Shown here: piece by piece, positions 1 to 8,018 of the stretch
How the letters are laid out: each line of letters opens with the position of its first letter
Numbering within the stretch: the stretch's first letter is position 1
Assembly (NCBI GenBank): GCA_028694155.1
Contig: JAQUTY010000001.1
Location: 186,001 to 250,000 of the forward strand
DNA: 64,000 nucleotides
Reading direction: 5' to 3'
Source: Eubacteriales bacterium
Lineage (GTDB): Bacteria; Bacillota; Clostridia; Christensenellales; CAG-138
Made by a program: the position numbers and the translations under genes
Notes under the pieces: generated by a model
Databases searched by the model: none
What the model was told of the DNA's origin: nothing
What the model saw: only the letters and a program-made list of their open reading frames with translations

Positions 1-2
1 CG

Positions 3-596
3 GCGTTTGTGGATTATGTTGGCAAGAATTTCCCCGATATGCTTCCCTTAGTTTCACATAATCTCTCCCCCATGACGACAATCGCAAAATACATCAAGCA
101 ACGTGAGAACGACTGCAAGACAGTGTTCATTGGCCCATGCACCGCAAAAAAAGCTGAAGTGCAAAAGGAAAGCGTTAAGCCGTTTGTGGACGCAGTCATT
201 ACCTTTGAGGAGCTGCAAGCGTTGTTCGACAGCCTTGATATGGACATTACGCAATTTGAGGAAGATGTGCTTGATAATGCATCCTACTTTGGGCGAATTT
301 TCGCTCGTTCAGGCGGTCTTACCGATGCTGTTGCCCAAGCAATCCGAGAGCAGTCGCTTAATTTTGATTTGAAGCCTTGTACCTGTGATGGAATTGAGGC
401 GTGCAAAATTGCCTTACTGAAAAAAAGAAAGAACGTAACAGATGCTAATTTTATCGAAGGCATGGCATGCATTGGCGGCTGTATAAACGGTGCCGGGTGT
501 CTGACACACGGTGAAAAAAACAAAGCGGAAGTGGATAAATATGGCAGGGAAGCATATGAAAAGACAATTCTTGACGCCGTATCGGTTTTGCAGTGA
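3..596 (+). CDS. [FeFe] hydrogenase, C-terminal part (5' end outside window)
   Basis: The reading frame is open from the left edge, so this is the C-terminal ~197 residues of a longer protein. Two H-cluster motifs are visible: PCTAKKAE (second cysteine motif) and EGMACIGGC (third motif, with two cluster cysteines). In classical HydA the third motif continues as xxGGGQ; here it reads INGAGCL, which is closer to the variant forms I associate with group B or sensory-type hydrogenases. The enzyme would handle H2 in fermentative redox balance. The first cysteine motif and N-terminal ferredoxin domains lie outside the window. The catalytic class cannot be settled from this fragment. Confidence 0.85.
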   Translation, partial: AFVDYVGKNFPDMLPLVSHNLSPMTTIAKYIKQRENDCKTVFIGPCTAKKAEVQKESVKPFVDAVITFEELQALFDSLDMDITQFEEDVLDNASYFGRIFARSGGLTDAVAQAIREQSLNFDLKPCTCDGIEACKIALLKKRKNVTDANFIEGMACIGGCINGAGCLTHGEKNKAEVDKYGREAYEKTILDAVSVLQ

Positions 597-875
597 TTGT
601 CGTTTAGTTGCTGTAATTGACTGTTCTATATAATTGCTGATTGGTGCAAGCTGTGGTTTGCGTGCCATCACACCTGCTTCTCTCCAATTTATGCTGTAAT
701 CTTTCCCAAATCCATCTCAATGACTGTTCTCGTGTGGTAGTGTGAAGCACAGGTGACATTATTCTTTTCAAGAGAGCCGTCAAGGGTGCTGGATAAAGCT
801 GCCAAGGGCAACAGGGAAGTGAGGAACGTACTTGCCAAGATTATTGAGATTCCATGGAACGAGTCAGCCGGGGGA
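597..875. other. Intergenic gap, nothing recognised
   Basis: This is the convergent gap between the hydrogenase fragment and the mscS-like gene. It is AT-rich around 615-645. I see no convincing hairpin with a T-run, no RNA gene and no coding sequence here. Confidence 0.5.
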
Positions 876-1826
876 TTACTGTTCCTTTGGGTCGCTGTGC
901 AAGGTAATCTGGGTGTAGGGTATGGTTACATTGTTGGCATCGAACAGCAGCTTGATTTCACGATTGAGGGTGCGCTGCGCATCGAATACACTTTTCTCGT
1001 TGACACGAGCCACAATGCGGAGTGTGACACCCGAACTACCCAACTCCTGAACGCCCAGATAGGATATATCTCCAACGAACCTCTGGGACTGCTCTTTCTT
1101 CAACTCTATCAAGCGTTTTTCAATCAGCTTTTCTACACGTTCCAGCTTCTCATCGTAGCCGATCTGCACATCGCAGATAGCCGCAGACAGCTCATGCGAA
1201 CGATTCTGAAAATTGCGGACGTCCGAATTGTTGACTATTTTGAGATTGCCGCCAATATCCATCAACACCGTTGTGCGCACGCCGATGCTAACAACCTTTC
1301 CACGGAAGTTATCCAGAATGAGTATATCCCCCACATTGTACTGCCCCTCAAAAATGATGGCAAGCCCCGTGAATATATCCTCAATCAAGCTCTGCGCTCC
1401 AAAGCCGATAATCAGCGAGGCAATTCCCACCGTTGCAAACAGCGCAGTAGTGTTGACCCCCAGCACCGACAATCCCCAAAAGATGCTGATTAGCAGCGCG
1501 GCATACTTGCAGAAGCTCTGAAGCAGTCCGCAAATCGTCTTGGCACGGGCGGTGCGAATGGTCGTATGCTTAAACACAAACGCCACAATCAGATATACTC
1601 CCCATGTGATTGCCAGCACCGCAAAAAGTGTCAGCACTCTTGGCAGCGTAAGTCCAAACGAATCGGCGGATTTAGATGAGAATGCACCTGCCAGCTCGTT
1701 TGACAGCGCATCACGAGTTTCTTCTCCGATGAAGGGTATCCACGAGGGGTTCAAAAGCCAAATGAACAGCAGTATCAGCACTGCAAATACTATCAATCTT
1801 TTTAGGTTAAAATTAACCTTTTTCAT
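876..1826 (-). CDS. MscS-family small-conductance mechanosensitive channel
   Basis: The protein (316 residues) should release solutes when turgor rises. It has an N-terminal hydrophobic anchor (about residues 9-25), a second segment near residues 65-85, and the pore-lining/beta-domain stretch with LIIGFGAQSLIEDIFTG typical of MscS, followed by the soluble C-terminal domain. I chose the ATG at 1826 because GGAGG lies about 8 bases upstream; a start at 1868 would add 14 residues without a ribosome site. It lies 54 bp downstream of a small membrane-protein gene on the same strand and probably shares its transcript. Confidence 0.9.
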   Translation of the reverse strand: MKKVNFNLKRLIVFAVLILLFIWLLNPSWIPFIGEETRDALSNELAGAFSSKSADSFGLTLPRVLTLFAVLAITWGVYLIVAFVFKHTTIRTARAKTICGLLQSFCKYAALLISIFWGLSVLGVNTTALFATVGIASLIIGFGAQSLIEDIFTGLAIIFEGQYNVGDILILDNFRGKVVSIGVRTTVLMDIGGNLKIVNNSDVRNFQNRSHELSAAICDVQIGYDEKLERVEKLIEKRLIELKKEQSQRFVGDISYLGVQELGSSGVTLRIVARVNEKSVFDAQRTLNREIKLLFDANNVTIPYTQITLHSDPKEQ

Positions 1827-1880
1827 CTTGTTGTCCTCCAAGCATTGGTTATTGACGGATTGCCTCATGCGTCATGTTCG

Positions 1881-2192
1881 CTAAGGCTGATCCGATGTTG
1901 CCACGGGCGTTAATGTAGGCGTTGCAGCAGGCTCCGCCGTAGGTTCGGCAACAGTGCCTTGTACTGCCTTTGACAGCATCAGGGTAAATACGGTCAAGGC
2001 GGCTGCTGCAAAGAACAAATACGCTTTTTTGCTCTTTCGGGGCGTAACCGTGGCAATGGGTTTGGAATACTCCACTGCGTCCGAACGAAACTCCCCAACG
2101 GCATGGTAAGCATCGGGGCGGTCATATTCTAACGTGCAATCGGGTTCAATCGTTTCGTTATACTCCTTTGTTGGGTTATACCCGTCGAACAA
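1881..2192 (-). CDS. Small single-pass membrane protein, unknown function
   Basis: I do not recognise the family. The 103-residue product has an acidic, tyrosine-rich N-terminal half, one membrane segment (AYLFFAAAALTVFTLML) preceded by a basic patch (PRKSKK), and a Pro-Thr rich tail (PTAEPAATPTLTP) that would face outside. A TTG start at 2192 is preferred because AGGTGG lies 7 bases upstream; the GTG at 2204 is inside that ribosome site. It precedes the MscS gene on the same strand and may be its partner, which is inference. Confidence 0.6.
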   Translation of the reverse strand: MFDGYNPTKEYNETIEPDCTLEYDRPDAYHAVGEFRSDAVEYSKPIATVTPRKSKKAYLFFAAAALTVFTLMLSKAVQGTVAEPTAEPAATPTLTPVATSDQP

Positions 2193-2274
2193 ATTATCTA
2201 CCACCTTACTAAGATTTCACAATTATATCAGAACCTCCAAAATAGTCAATCTGTCAAATTTCGAGCATCGTTTG

Positions 2275-2303
2275 TTGACATTATATTCGCTAACTGTTAT
2301 TAT
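2275..2303 (+). promoter_or_regulatory. Consensus promoter of the metallophosphoesterase gene; leaderless start
   Basis: TTGACA at 2275-2280, a 17-bp spacer and TATTAT at 2298-2303. The predicted transcription start falls at about 2310, which is the A of the ATG. No Shine-Dalgarno sequence lies before that ATG. Confidence 0.75.
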
Positions 2304-2309
2304 TTGTAT

Positions 2310-3362
2310 ATGACTAAATCTCATGTGCTGAAGCTAATCACAATATGCATTTTATGCTCAATCTCTTTTGTGGGTTGTGTGCATAAAGCCACACAGCTCG
2401 TTTCCAAGGTTGCTCCTTCAACTGCACACTTTCTGTCTCCTACCCCTACTGTTGTTGAAACTCCTACGCCTACGCCTACTCCCACACCTACTCCTACTCC
2501 TTCGCCCACGCCTACGTCTACCCCTGCGCCTACGCCCTTCTCCATCGTGTGGATGACGGATACACAATCGTTGCTGTACTATGAGAACGAACGAACGAAG
2601 TTCTTTGCCATGGCGGATTGGATTAGGGACAACATTGAGGCTCGCAACATTCAACTGGTGGTGCATACCGGCGATATTTCCGAAAACGGTTGGAAGAGAA
2701 TTTACTGGGAAGTATTCGAGGAGGGGTTGGCTCGTTTTGAGCAGCTTGTCCCCTTCATATCCATTGCCGGCAATCACGATATTGGCTCGACAAAATTGGA
2801 CTACGGCGCATACCTTGGACGAGACTTTGCCACCAGTCTGCCTGACCAGCAACTCTACGGGGGTGGGAAGGGCTGCTACACGACACTGTCTGCCGGAGGC
2901 TGCAGCTTCGTCTTTGTGGGGCTGGGCTTTGATGTTTGTGATGAGGCTGCGCTTAGCTGGGCTCGTTCCGTTTTCGATGCCTACCCTGATTATGTAGGAG
3001 TGTTTTTTACTCATGCTTACTTGGGCGTGAGCGATATAGGTGTTTACGGTCGCATATATGAAAAGCACATCGTCAAGGAATGTCCCAATGTTCGTCTGGT
3101 TCTGAACGGACATTTTAGCGGATTCTTTAGGCAATATGCTCATTTTGATGATGATGGCGATGGGGAGTCGGAGCGAACGGTTTGCGCCACTCTTTTCAAC
3201 TGTCAGGGTCGTGGCGCCAAGGATGGGTATTTGCGAATACTTTCCTTCGATCCAATCGCCCGCAGCATTTTCGTTGAGACCTACTCGCCCTTTGCCGATG
3301 ACCACGTCACCGACGATTGGAATTGGGATGCGGAGGAATTTACCATCGAAAACGGCTTCTAA
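2310..3362 (+). CDS. Calcineurin-like metallophosphoesterase lipoprotein
   Basis: The 350-residue product has a signal peptide with lipobox FVGC (Cys23), so it should be anchored outside the membrane. A Pro-Thr linker (about residues 44-76) leads to a metallophosphoesterase domain. Metal-site motifs are visible in order: MTDTQ, HTGDISENG, AGNHDIG, FTHAY and LNGHFSG. The first motif has DTQ rather than DxH, a variant seen in the calcineurin-like superfamily. The substrate is unknown. I chose the ATG at 2310 (MTKSHV); a TTG two codons upstream lies before the predicted transcript start. No neighbour shares its transcript. Two intergenic hairpins follow it. Confidence 0.85.
   Translation: MTKSHVLKLITICILCSISFVGCVHKATQLVSKVAPSTAHFLSPTPTVVETPTPTPTPTPTPTPSPTPTSTPAPTPFSIVWMTDTQSLLYYENERTKFFAMADWIRDNIEARNIQLVVHTGDISENGWKRIYWEVFEEGLARFEQLVPFISIAGNHDIGSTKLDYGAYLGRDFATSLPDQQLYGGGKGCYTTLSAGGCSFVFVGLGFDVCDEAALSWARSVFDAYPDYVGVFFTHAYLGVSDIGVYGRIYEKHIVKECPNVRLVLNGHFSGFFRQYAHFDDDGDGESERTVCATLFNCQGRGAKDGYLRILSFDPIARSIFVETYSPFADDHVTDDWNWDAEEFTIENGF
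2440..2537 (+). repeat. Hexanucleotide Pro-Thr coding repeat
   Basis: Tandem imperfect CCTACN units encode the Pro-Thr linker of the metallophosphoesterase lipoprotein. Gains or losses of 6-bp units would keep the frame and change only linker length. Confidence 0.8.
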
Positions 3363-3387
3363 CGGCTCACGCATGAAAGTTCAAACT

Positions 3388-3437
3388 GGCGAACACAGTT
3401 CGCCCCTACAGTTCGCCCGGGAGCAAACGCAGTTTGC
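3388..3437 (+). repeat. Tandem short hairpins, REP-like
   Basis: GGCGAAC-ACA-GTTCGCC (3388-3404) is followed by a second GTTCGCC copy and then GCAAAC-GCA-GTTTGC (3423-3437). Both stems are perfect with three-base loops. There is no T-run, so they are not typical terminators. They resemble dispersed palindromic repeats; only this copy pair is in the window. Confidence 0.5.
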
Positions 3438-3480
3438 CAGAGGAGCCTGTATTCTGTCAAGAAACTGTTTGCTTTAGTGA

Positions 3481-3509
3481 TTGTAAACGTGCTGGAGACA
3501 TGATATAAT
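3481..3509 (+). promoter_or_regulatory. Promoter of the DUF2156 gene; leaderless start
   Basis: TTGTAA at 3481-3486, 17 bp, TATAAT at 3504-3509. The ATG at 3517 lies 7 bases after the -10 box and has no ribosome binding site. Confidence 0.7.
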
Positions 3510-3516
3510 GAGGCGT

Positions 3517-4413
3517 ATGTTTACAAGACTGACAAGCGAAAATATGCATCTTTTGACGCCCTTCTATAAGGCGCATCACCCTTCCATCTGCGACAATACT
3601 GCAGGCGCAGTCTATCAATGGCGCAACGCCTACGTCACCTACTTCTCCATCAGCGGCGGCATGCTCTGCATTCGTGCAAGCTATGGTGCAGATGGCGACT
3701 GCTATACCTTCCCCATTGGAGACGGCGACATTGGTGCGGCTCTTGAGCATTGTCAAAACGAGGCAAATGAGCGTGGCGATGAATTTAAGTTTTGCGTCAC
3801 ACCCATAGAGGGTCTTAACGTGCTAAACGATATCTACGGCGAGCGTGTTCTTGCCCAAAATCGCCGAGAATGGGCAGATTATCTGTATGACGCCGAGGGC
3901 TTTTTGTCATACAGCGGCAAGCAGTATCACACCCAGCGCAACCACGTCAATCGCTTTTTCCGTGAGTATCCCCAAGTAGAACGCAGGCCCGTGACAAAGG
4001 CTCTTGAGGGTGCTTGCTTTGATTTTCTGTGTCGCTATGCCGCCGAGCATGACGATATGAACGACATCGAAAAAAACGAGCTTATAGGCGCAAAGGAATT
4101 GCTCATACATCGTGAGGCACTGGGTCAAAGTGCGCTGTGCCTTACGCTAGACGATGAGGTAATCGCTCTTTCCATTGGCGAACGGCGGTTCGACACGCTC
4201 TATGTCCACGTTGAGAAGGCACGCATGGATATAGCAGGCGCATATCCTGCCATGGCGCAGGCGTTCGTTCAGGCGCATGAGGGCGTTAAATTTGTCAATC
4301 GTGAGGACGATGCAGGCGATGAGGGTCTTCGCTACTCAAAGCTCAATTACCGTCCCATCGCCCTTATTGATAAGTATTTTGTTAAGATTCAGCCCAGCAG
4401 TCTCTCAAAATAG
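3517..4413 (+). CDS. DUF2156 (phosphatidylglycerol lysyltransferase C-terminal-like) protein
   Basis: The 298-residue soluble protein matches the DUF2156 group: a GNAT-like two-lobe fold related to the aminoacyl-transferase domain of MprF, but without the membrane part. Visible features are an N-terminal lobe with the dimpled WRNAYVTYF segment, a central YSGKQYHTQRNHVNRF stretch characteristic of the family, and a C-terminal VNREDDAGDEGLRYSKLNY motif. Its substrate is not known. The upstream ATG at 3508 overlaps the -10 box, so the start is placed at 3517. The 3' end overlaps the convergent alaX-like gene by 25 bp. Confidence 0.8.
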   Translation: MFTRLTSENMHLLTPFYKAHHPSICDNTAGAVYQWRNAYVTYFSISGGMLCIRASYGADGDCYTFPIGDGDIGAALEHCQNEANERGDEFKFCVTPIEGLNVLNDIYGERVLAQNRREWADYLYDAEGFLSYSGKQYHTQRNHVNRFFREYPQVERRPVTKALEGACFDFLCRYAAEHDDMNDIEKNELIGAKELLIHREALGQSALCLTLDDEVIALSIGERRFDTLYVHVEKARMDIAGAYPAMAQAFVQAHEGVKFVNREDDAGDEGLRYSKLNYRPIALIDKYFVKIQPSSLSK

Positions 4414-5588
4414 TGTCTAAGCTGCTCAATGGTGTCTGATAAATCGCAAGTCAGCTTTGCGCTGCCCTGCGCCATGTCTCCTCTGCCTCCGCCCTTGCCG
4501 TTGAGTGCGGCGTTGACCGCCTTAATGCACTCATTCATATCCATGTCAACGCCCTTGCAAGCTGCAATGTAGTTGACCTGCTCACCCCATGGAGCAAAAA
4601 TCACACTCAGCGATTTACCCTCAAGCGTTCCCTGTGCCAGCGGACGCAGGCGGCGTGCCTCCACATTGCCAACATCGGTCACAATGAGCTGTATTCCTCT
4701 TACCACAGCCGCCTCGTGACGGAGCTTGTCGGCAAGATGCTCGTCAAGTCTGGCGGTGGCTTGTTTAAGTTCCTTGTTGCTGCGGCTCAGCTCCTCGCCC
4801 TGTTTCCTTATTGCGGCAGGCAAAAGTTCAAAGGAGGTCGAGTACATCAAAGCAAGCTCCTCCAATTCATTTTGCAAGCCCTGCAAGTATCTGAGCGCAC
4901 GGCCGCCGCACAGGAAGGTCAATCTCATTCCGCCCTTGTATGCGATTGCGCCCACAATCTTTATAAGCCCTATCTCCCCTGTGTGCCTAACGTGCGGCGC
5001 ACAGCAGGTGCATACGTCCGCACCCTCGATTGTAACGACACGAATTGGGGCAGTAAGTCCCTCGGTATGTTTTCTCAGCTTTATGTCCCTAAGCTCGTCC
5101 TCGCTGTCAAATATGGCTGCGGTTACAGGAACGTTCCGCAGGGCATAGTCGTTTGTAAGGTTCTCCAGCCTCTCAACATCGTCCTTTGAAAGCGGCTTGT
5201 CAAGGTCGAGCGTGGCATAGTCCATTGCACAATGGAAGCCAACATTGAACGCTTTGAATGTGTCCCAAGCAAAAAACGAGATGAGATGCTCGCCCGTGTG
5301 CTGACGCATTATATCCATTCGGCGTTGTTGGTCTATCACGACCTCGACAACTTTGCCAACCTTTAGCTGCTTGTCGCAGTAGTGGACAATCTGGTCGTTC
5401 ACCTCCTGACAATCCGTAACGGTTGCCGTGCCTAGGCTCCCTTTGTCGCAAGGCTGTCCACCTTTTTCGGGAAAAAACACGCTCCTGTCCAGCTCGACTG
5501 CATAGCCCTTGTCGCAGGGAACGCAGGCGGTGACGGTCGCCGTGCAAATAAACTGCTCGCTGTCAATAAGATAAAGTCGTTCGGTCAT
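4389..5588 (-). CDS. Alanyl-tRNA editing protein (AlaX-L type)
   Basis: The enzyme should hydrolyse mischarged Ser- or Gly-tRNA(Ala) in trans. The 399-residue product has an N-terminal beta-barrel like the AlaRS editing half (PEKGGQPCDKG), the zinc-site motif RQHTGEH, a second metal motif CTCCAPHVRHTGEIG, a coiled segment (about residues 250-290), and a C-terminal DHHA1-like domain with GKGGGRGDMAQGS. This order matches AlaX-L. The start at 5588 overlaps the stop of the AEC transporter gene by 4 bp (ATGA), so the two are translationally coupled. A longer upstream frame exists but runs through the transporter gene and is rejected. Confidence 0.9.
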   Translation of the reverse strand: MTERLYLIDSEQFICTATVTACVPCDKGYAVELDRSVFFPEKGGQPCDKGSLGTATVTDCQEVNDQIVHYCDKQLKVGKVVEVVIDQQRRMDIMRQHTGEHLISFFAWDTFKAFNVGFHCAMDYATLDLDKPLSKDDVERLENLTNDYALRNVPVTAAIFDSEDELRDIKLRKHTEGLTAPIRVVTIEGADVCTCCAPHVRHTGEIGLIKIVGAIAYKGGMRLTFLCGGRALRYLQGLQNELEELALMYSTSFELLPAAIRKQGEELSRSNKELKQATARLDEHLADKLRHEAAVVRGIQLIVTDVGNVEARRLRPLAQGTLEGKSLSVIFAPWGEQVNYIAACKGVDMDMNECIKAVNAALNGKGGGRGDMAQGSAKLTCDLSDTIEQLRHYFERLLG

Positions 5589-6523
5589 AATACGCCTCCA
5601 AGCTGCAAGAAAAATAGGAATAAGAACATTGTAAACAGGGATAGGGCGGTCGTTACTGCGACCTGCTCGCCTGCCAAGGTTGTATCTCCGCCCAGTCCGC
5701 ACGCAAGCGGAAAGCTCGACATGGCGGTGGGCGCACCAAACAGCACCAATATGGCAAGCAGCATATCCCCACGATAACCCATCAGCAGGGCAACGGAGAC
5801 TGCAAGCAAGGGCAGTATCAGCAGCTTGACAAGCGATACCCACAGCAGCGCAGCACGGTTATCTTTAACGGACTTGAAGGTGAGTATTCCGCCAAGAACT
5901 ATGAACGCAAGCGGCGTACACATATTTGACAGATGACCAAGTGGCACAAGAATAACTGTGGGCAAGCCGATGCCCGTATATCTGACGATGTAGCCCAACA
6001 AAACTGCAATGATGATGGGATTTTTGATGATGTTTAGGAGCATCTTTAGCGGTCGAATTTTCTCGCCTCGAAATATCTCAAGTGCTAACACTCCCATGGC
6101 GTTGAGTATGGGAACGGACAGTGCTACTGCAAAGGACATCACCGCAAGGTTCTCCTCGCCCAGAAAAGCCCCTGCTACCGCAAGCCCGAACACAGCGTCA
6201 TTACTTCTGACCATTCCCTGAACAAGCACTCCTCGGCGGCTGTTGTCCTTTTCAAAACGGGGGACGATAATCAACAGCAGCACAAACACGATGATAAACG
6301 CTGACGCTATCCACAGCGCAAAGCCGCCGTAGCCCCAAATCGGCGCATCAGAGGAGATGATGCTCAAAAAAACCAGCGCAGGAATGCCCAAGTAGAAGAT
6401 GAGTTTATTCATTATAAGGAACGCGCCCTCGGGGATGAGCTTGACGGCTTTGAGCAGCACACCCAACGCCATCAGCACCAATAGTGGGGCAACGACCTCG
6501 AAAGAGACTATAAATGCGTCCAA
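5585..6523 (-). CDS. AEC-family transporter (auxin efflux carrier type)
   Basis: The 312-residue integral membrane protein has about ten hydrophobic segments in two five-helix halves, and the VFGLAVAGAFLGEE and IVLGGILTFKSV stretches typical of AEC/MleP-like carriers. Such proteins move organic acids or amino acids; the substrate here is unknown. It starts with TTG at 6523 with GGAG about 8 bases upstream. The nearby ATG at about 6537 is out of frame. It is the first gene of a two-gene operon with the alanyl-tRNA editing protein. Confidence 0.85.
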   Translation of the reverse strand: MDAFIVSFEVVAPLLVLMALGVLLKAVKLIPEGAFLIMNKLIFYLGIPALVFLSIISSDAPIWGYGGFALWIASAFIIVFVLLLIIVPRFEKDNSRRGVLVQGMVRSNDAVFGLAVAGAFLGEENLAVMSFAVALSVPILNAMGVLALEIFRGEKIRPLKMLLNIIKNPIIIAVLLGYIVRYTGIGLPTVILVPLGHLSNMCTPLAFIVLGGILTFKSVKDNRAALLWVSLVKLLILPLLAVSVALLMGYRGDMLLAILVLFGAPTAMSSFPLACGLGGDTTLAGEQVAVTTALSLFTMFLFLFFLQLGGVL

Positions 6524-6548
6524 AATGTATACTCCATGCGTTTTTTAC

Positions 6549-6576
6549 ATTATACCACAGTTTTACCCATTGTCTA
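6549..6576 (-). promoter_or_regulatory. Promoter of the AEC transporter operon
   Basis: On the minus strand there is TAGACA, 16 bp, and TATAAT (6554-6549) with an extended -10 (TGG before TATAAT). It overlaps the -35 region of the divergent promoter at 6570. Confidence 0.6.
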
Positions 6577-6598
6577 TCCAAGATTTACATGATATAAT
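6570..6598 (+). promoter_or_regulatory. Promoter of the dockerin/SH3b gene
   Basis: TTGTCT at 6570-6575, 17 bp, TATAAT at 6593-6598. The leader of about 28 bases carries a GGGAGGGG ribosome site before the ATG at 6633, so this is not a leaderless gene. Confidence 0.65.
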
Positions 6599-6632
6599 GA
6601 CGCGAAAGCACATGAAAGGGAGGGGATAGCCC

Positions 6633-7940
6633 ATGAAAAAACGTATTTGTTTGTGGTTCGCCATCATTATGATGCTTACCGTATGTTTCATTCCCACGTC
6701 CGCAGCCGAAAAGGAGGATATCCAAACGAAATCACCTGCCGTTGGTGATGTGGACGCAAACGGAACCATCACAGCAGCAGACGCTGCACTGATTTTGCGC
6801 TATATTGTCAAGCTGGAAACGCTAAGCGGCGATCAGGAGTTTTGCGCCGAGTGCAACAACGATGGTAACATTACCGCTGCTGACGCAACCGTCATTATGC
6901 GCTATGTTGTTCATCTTGACACCATACCGCCCTCAGCCGTAACGGTGACTCTACCGCCCTATGTTCCTACATCTACTCCTACTGCGACACCCACCCCGAC
7001 CAATCCTACGGGGCTTGACGGTGTTATCGCCGAAGCAAAAATCAACGCAAACGAGCTGAACCTCAGAACGGGCGCAGGCACCAGCTATCCGGTTGTCACT
7101 CTTATGAAGCGTGACACAAAGGTTTATGTATTCTCAAATTCGGGCGACTGGTGGTATATCCAGATTAAAGACACTCAGCTCAAGGGCTGGGCTCTGGCAA
7201 AGTATATAGAGACTACCAACGATCCCTTGGTCGCCTACGGAAAGGCCGCTGTCAACGCTACGATGTACAAAGAGGCGAGCCTGACAAGCACCGTTTTGAC
7301 AACGGTAGTATTCGATACCAACGTTGGAATCATCGGCAGAAAGGACACGTTCTACAAGATTCGCTTGCTCGACACAGGCGTTGAGGGCTTTGTTCTGTCA
7401 AGCGCATTCCCAACGCTGACCTCTCTTAGCGCAGGTCCATCGCCTGTGCCTACCCCCTCGCCTACCCCTACCCCCAACGGACAATCCGGTGTGACTGCCC
7501 AAGGAGTAATTAACGCCGCAAGCGTTCATCTGCGCTCCGATGCAGGCACGGAACACTCCATTGTAAAAACAATGGCAAAGGACACGCCGGTATATGTCTT
7601 TGAGAAGAAGGCGGCGACCAATGCGGCAACCCTTTGGTATCATGTTCAAATCAAGGGTGAAGCGACAACGGGCTGGGTACTTGTCGATTATGTAACACTT
7701 AGCAACGCACGCATCAGTCAGTATGCAACTGTTGCTGCTCAGGTGTATCTGCGTGTGCGCTCCACGACAACGTCCGACAAGGTTAGCGAGACTCCGCTTG
7801 CTGTGGGAACCGAGATAGGCATAATCGGCAGCGTAGTCAACTCCGGTGACGACTTGTGGTATCATGTCCGTGTACTCTCCAACGGCTTGGAAGGCTGGAT
7901 AAGAGGCACGACCGTTACTCTTGGCGCAGTCGTCTCCTAA
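6633..7940 (+). CDS. Secreted protein: N-terminal dockerin, four SH3b-type domains
   Basis: A signal peptide (residues 1-25) is followed by a dockerin-like pair of calcium loops, GDVDANGTITAADA and NNDGNITAADATVI (about residues 36-90), a Pro-Thr linker, and four bacterial SH3-like modules: about 128-190, 192-255, 285-350 and 355-433. Modules one and three share the INA-x-LR-G/D-AGT-YPVV pattern. A second Pro-Thr linker separates modules two and three. SH3b domains usually bind peptidoglycan, and dockerin pairs bind cohesins. I see no catalytic domain. It may be a cell-wall-binding scaffold or adaptor; no cohesin is in the window. Confidence 0.85.
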   Translation: MKKRICLWFAIIMMLTVCFIPTSAAEKEDIQTKSPAVGDVDANGTITAADAALILRYIVKLETLSGDQEFCAECNNDGNITAADATVIMRYVVHLDTIPPSAVTVTLPPYVPTSTPTATPTPTNPTGLDGVIAEAKINANELNLRTGAGTSYPVVTLMKRDTKVYVFSNSGDWWYIQIKDTQLKGWALAKYIETTNDPLVAYGKAAVNATMYKEASLTSTVLTTVVFDTNVGIIGRKDTFYKIRLLDTGVEGFVLSSAFPTLTSLSAGPSPVPTPSPTPTPNGQSGVTAQGVINAASVHLRSDAGTEHSIVKTMAKDTPVYVFEKKAATNAATLWYHVQIKGEATTGWVLVDYVTLSNARISQYATVAAQVYLRVRSTTTSDKVSETPLAVGTEIGIIGSVVNSGDDLWYHVRVLSNGLEGWIRGTTVTLGAVVS

Positions 7941-7962
7941 TATCATTTATCAAAAAAGAATT

Positions 7963-8003
7963 AGCCTGTAACTCCGCATTTTGCATGGAGTACAGGCTTT
8001 TTC
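7963..8003. terminator. Bidirectional terminator
   Basis: AGCCTGTAACTCC pairs with GGAGTACAGGCT around a short loop, with one bulged A. TTTTT follows on the plus strand, and a TTCTTTTTT run lies on the other side for the minus strand. It separates the convergent SH3b gene and the lipoprotein gene. Confidence 0.8.
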
Positions 8004-8018
8004 ATACCCAAAACTAGT

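Noticed and set aside
753..1493. Long plus-strand open frame opposite mscS
   Set aside because: It lies antisense to the MscS-family gene, has no recognisable domain or ribosome site, and reflects codon bias on the other strand.
2418..3374. 318-codon minus-strand frame opposite the metallophosphoesterase gene
   Set aside because: Its C-terminal end translates the Pro-Thr repeat as arginine-rich sequence; the plus strand has clear phosphoesterase motifs, a signal peptide and a promoter.
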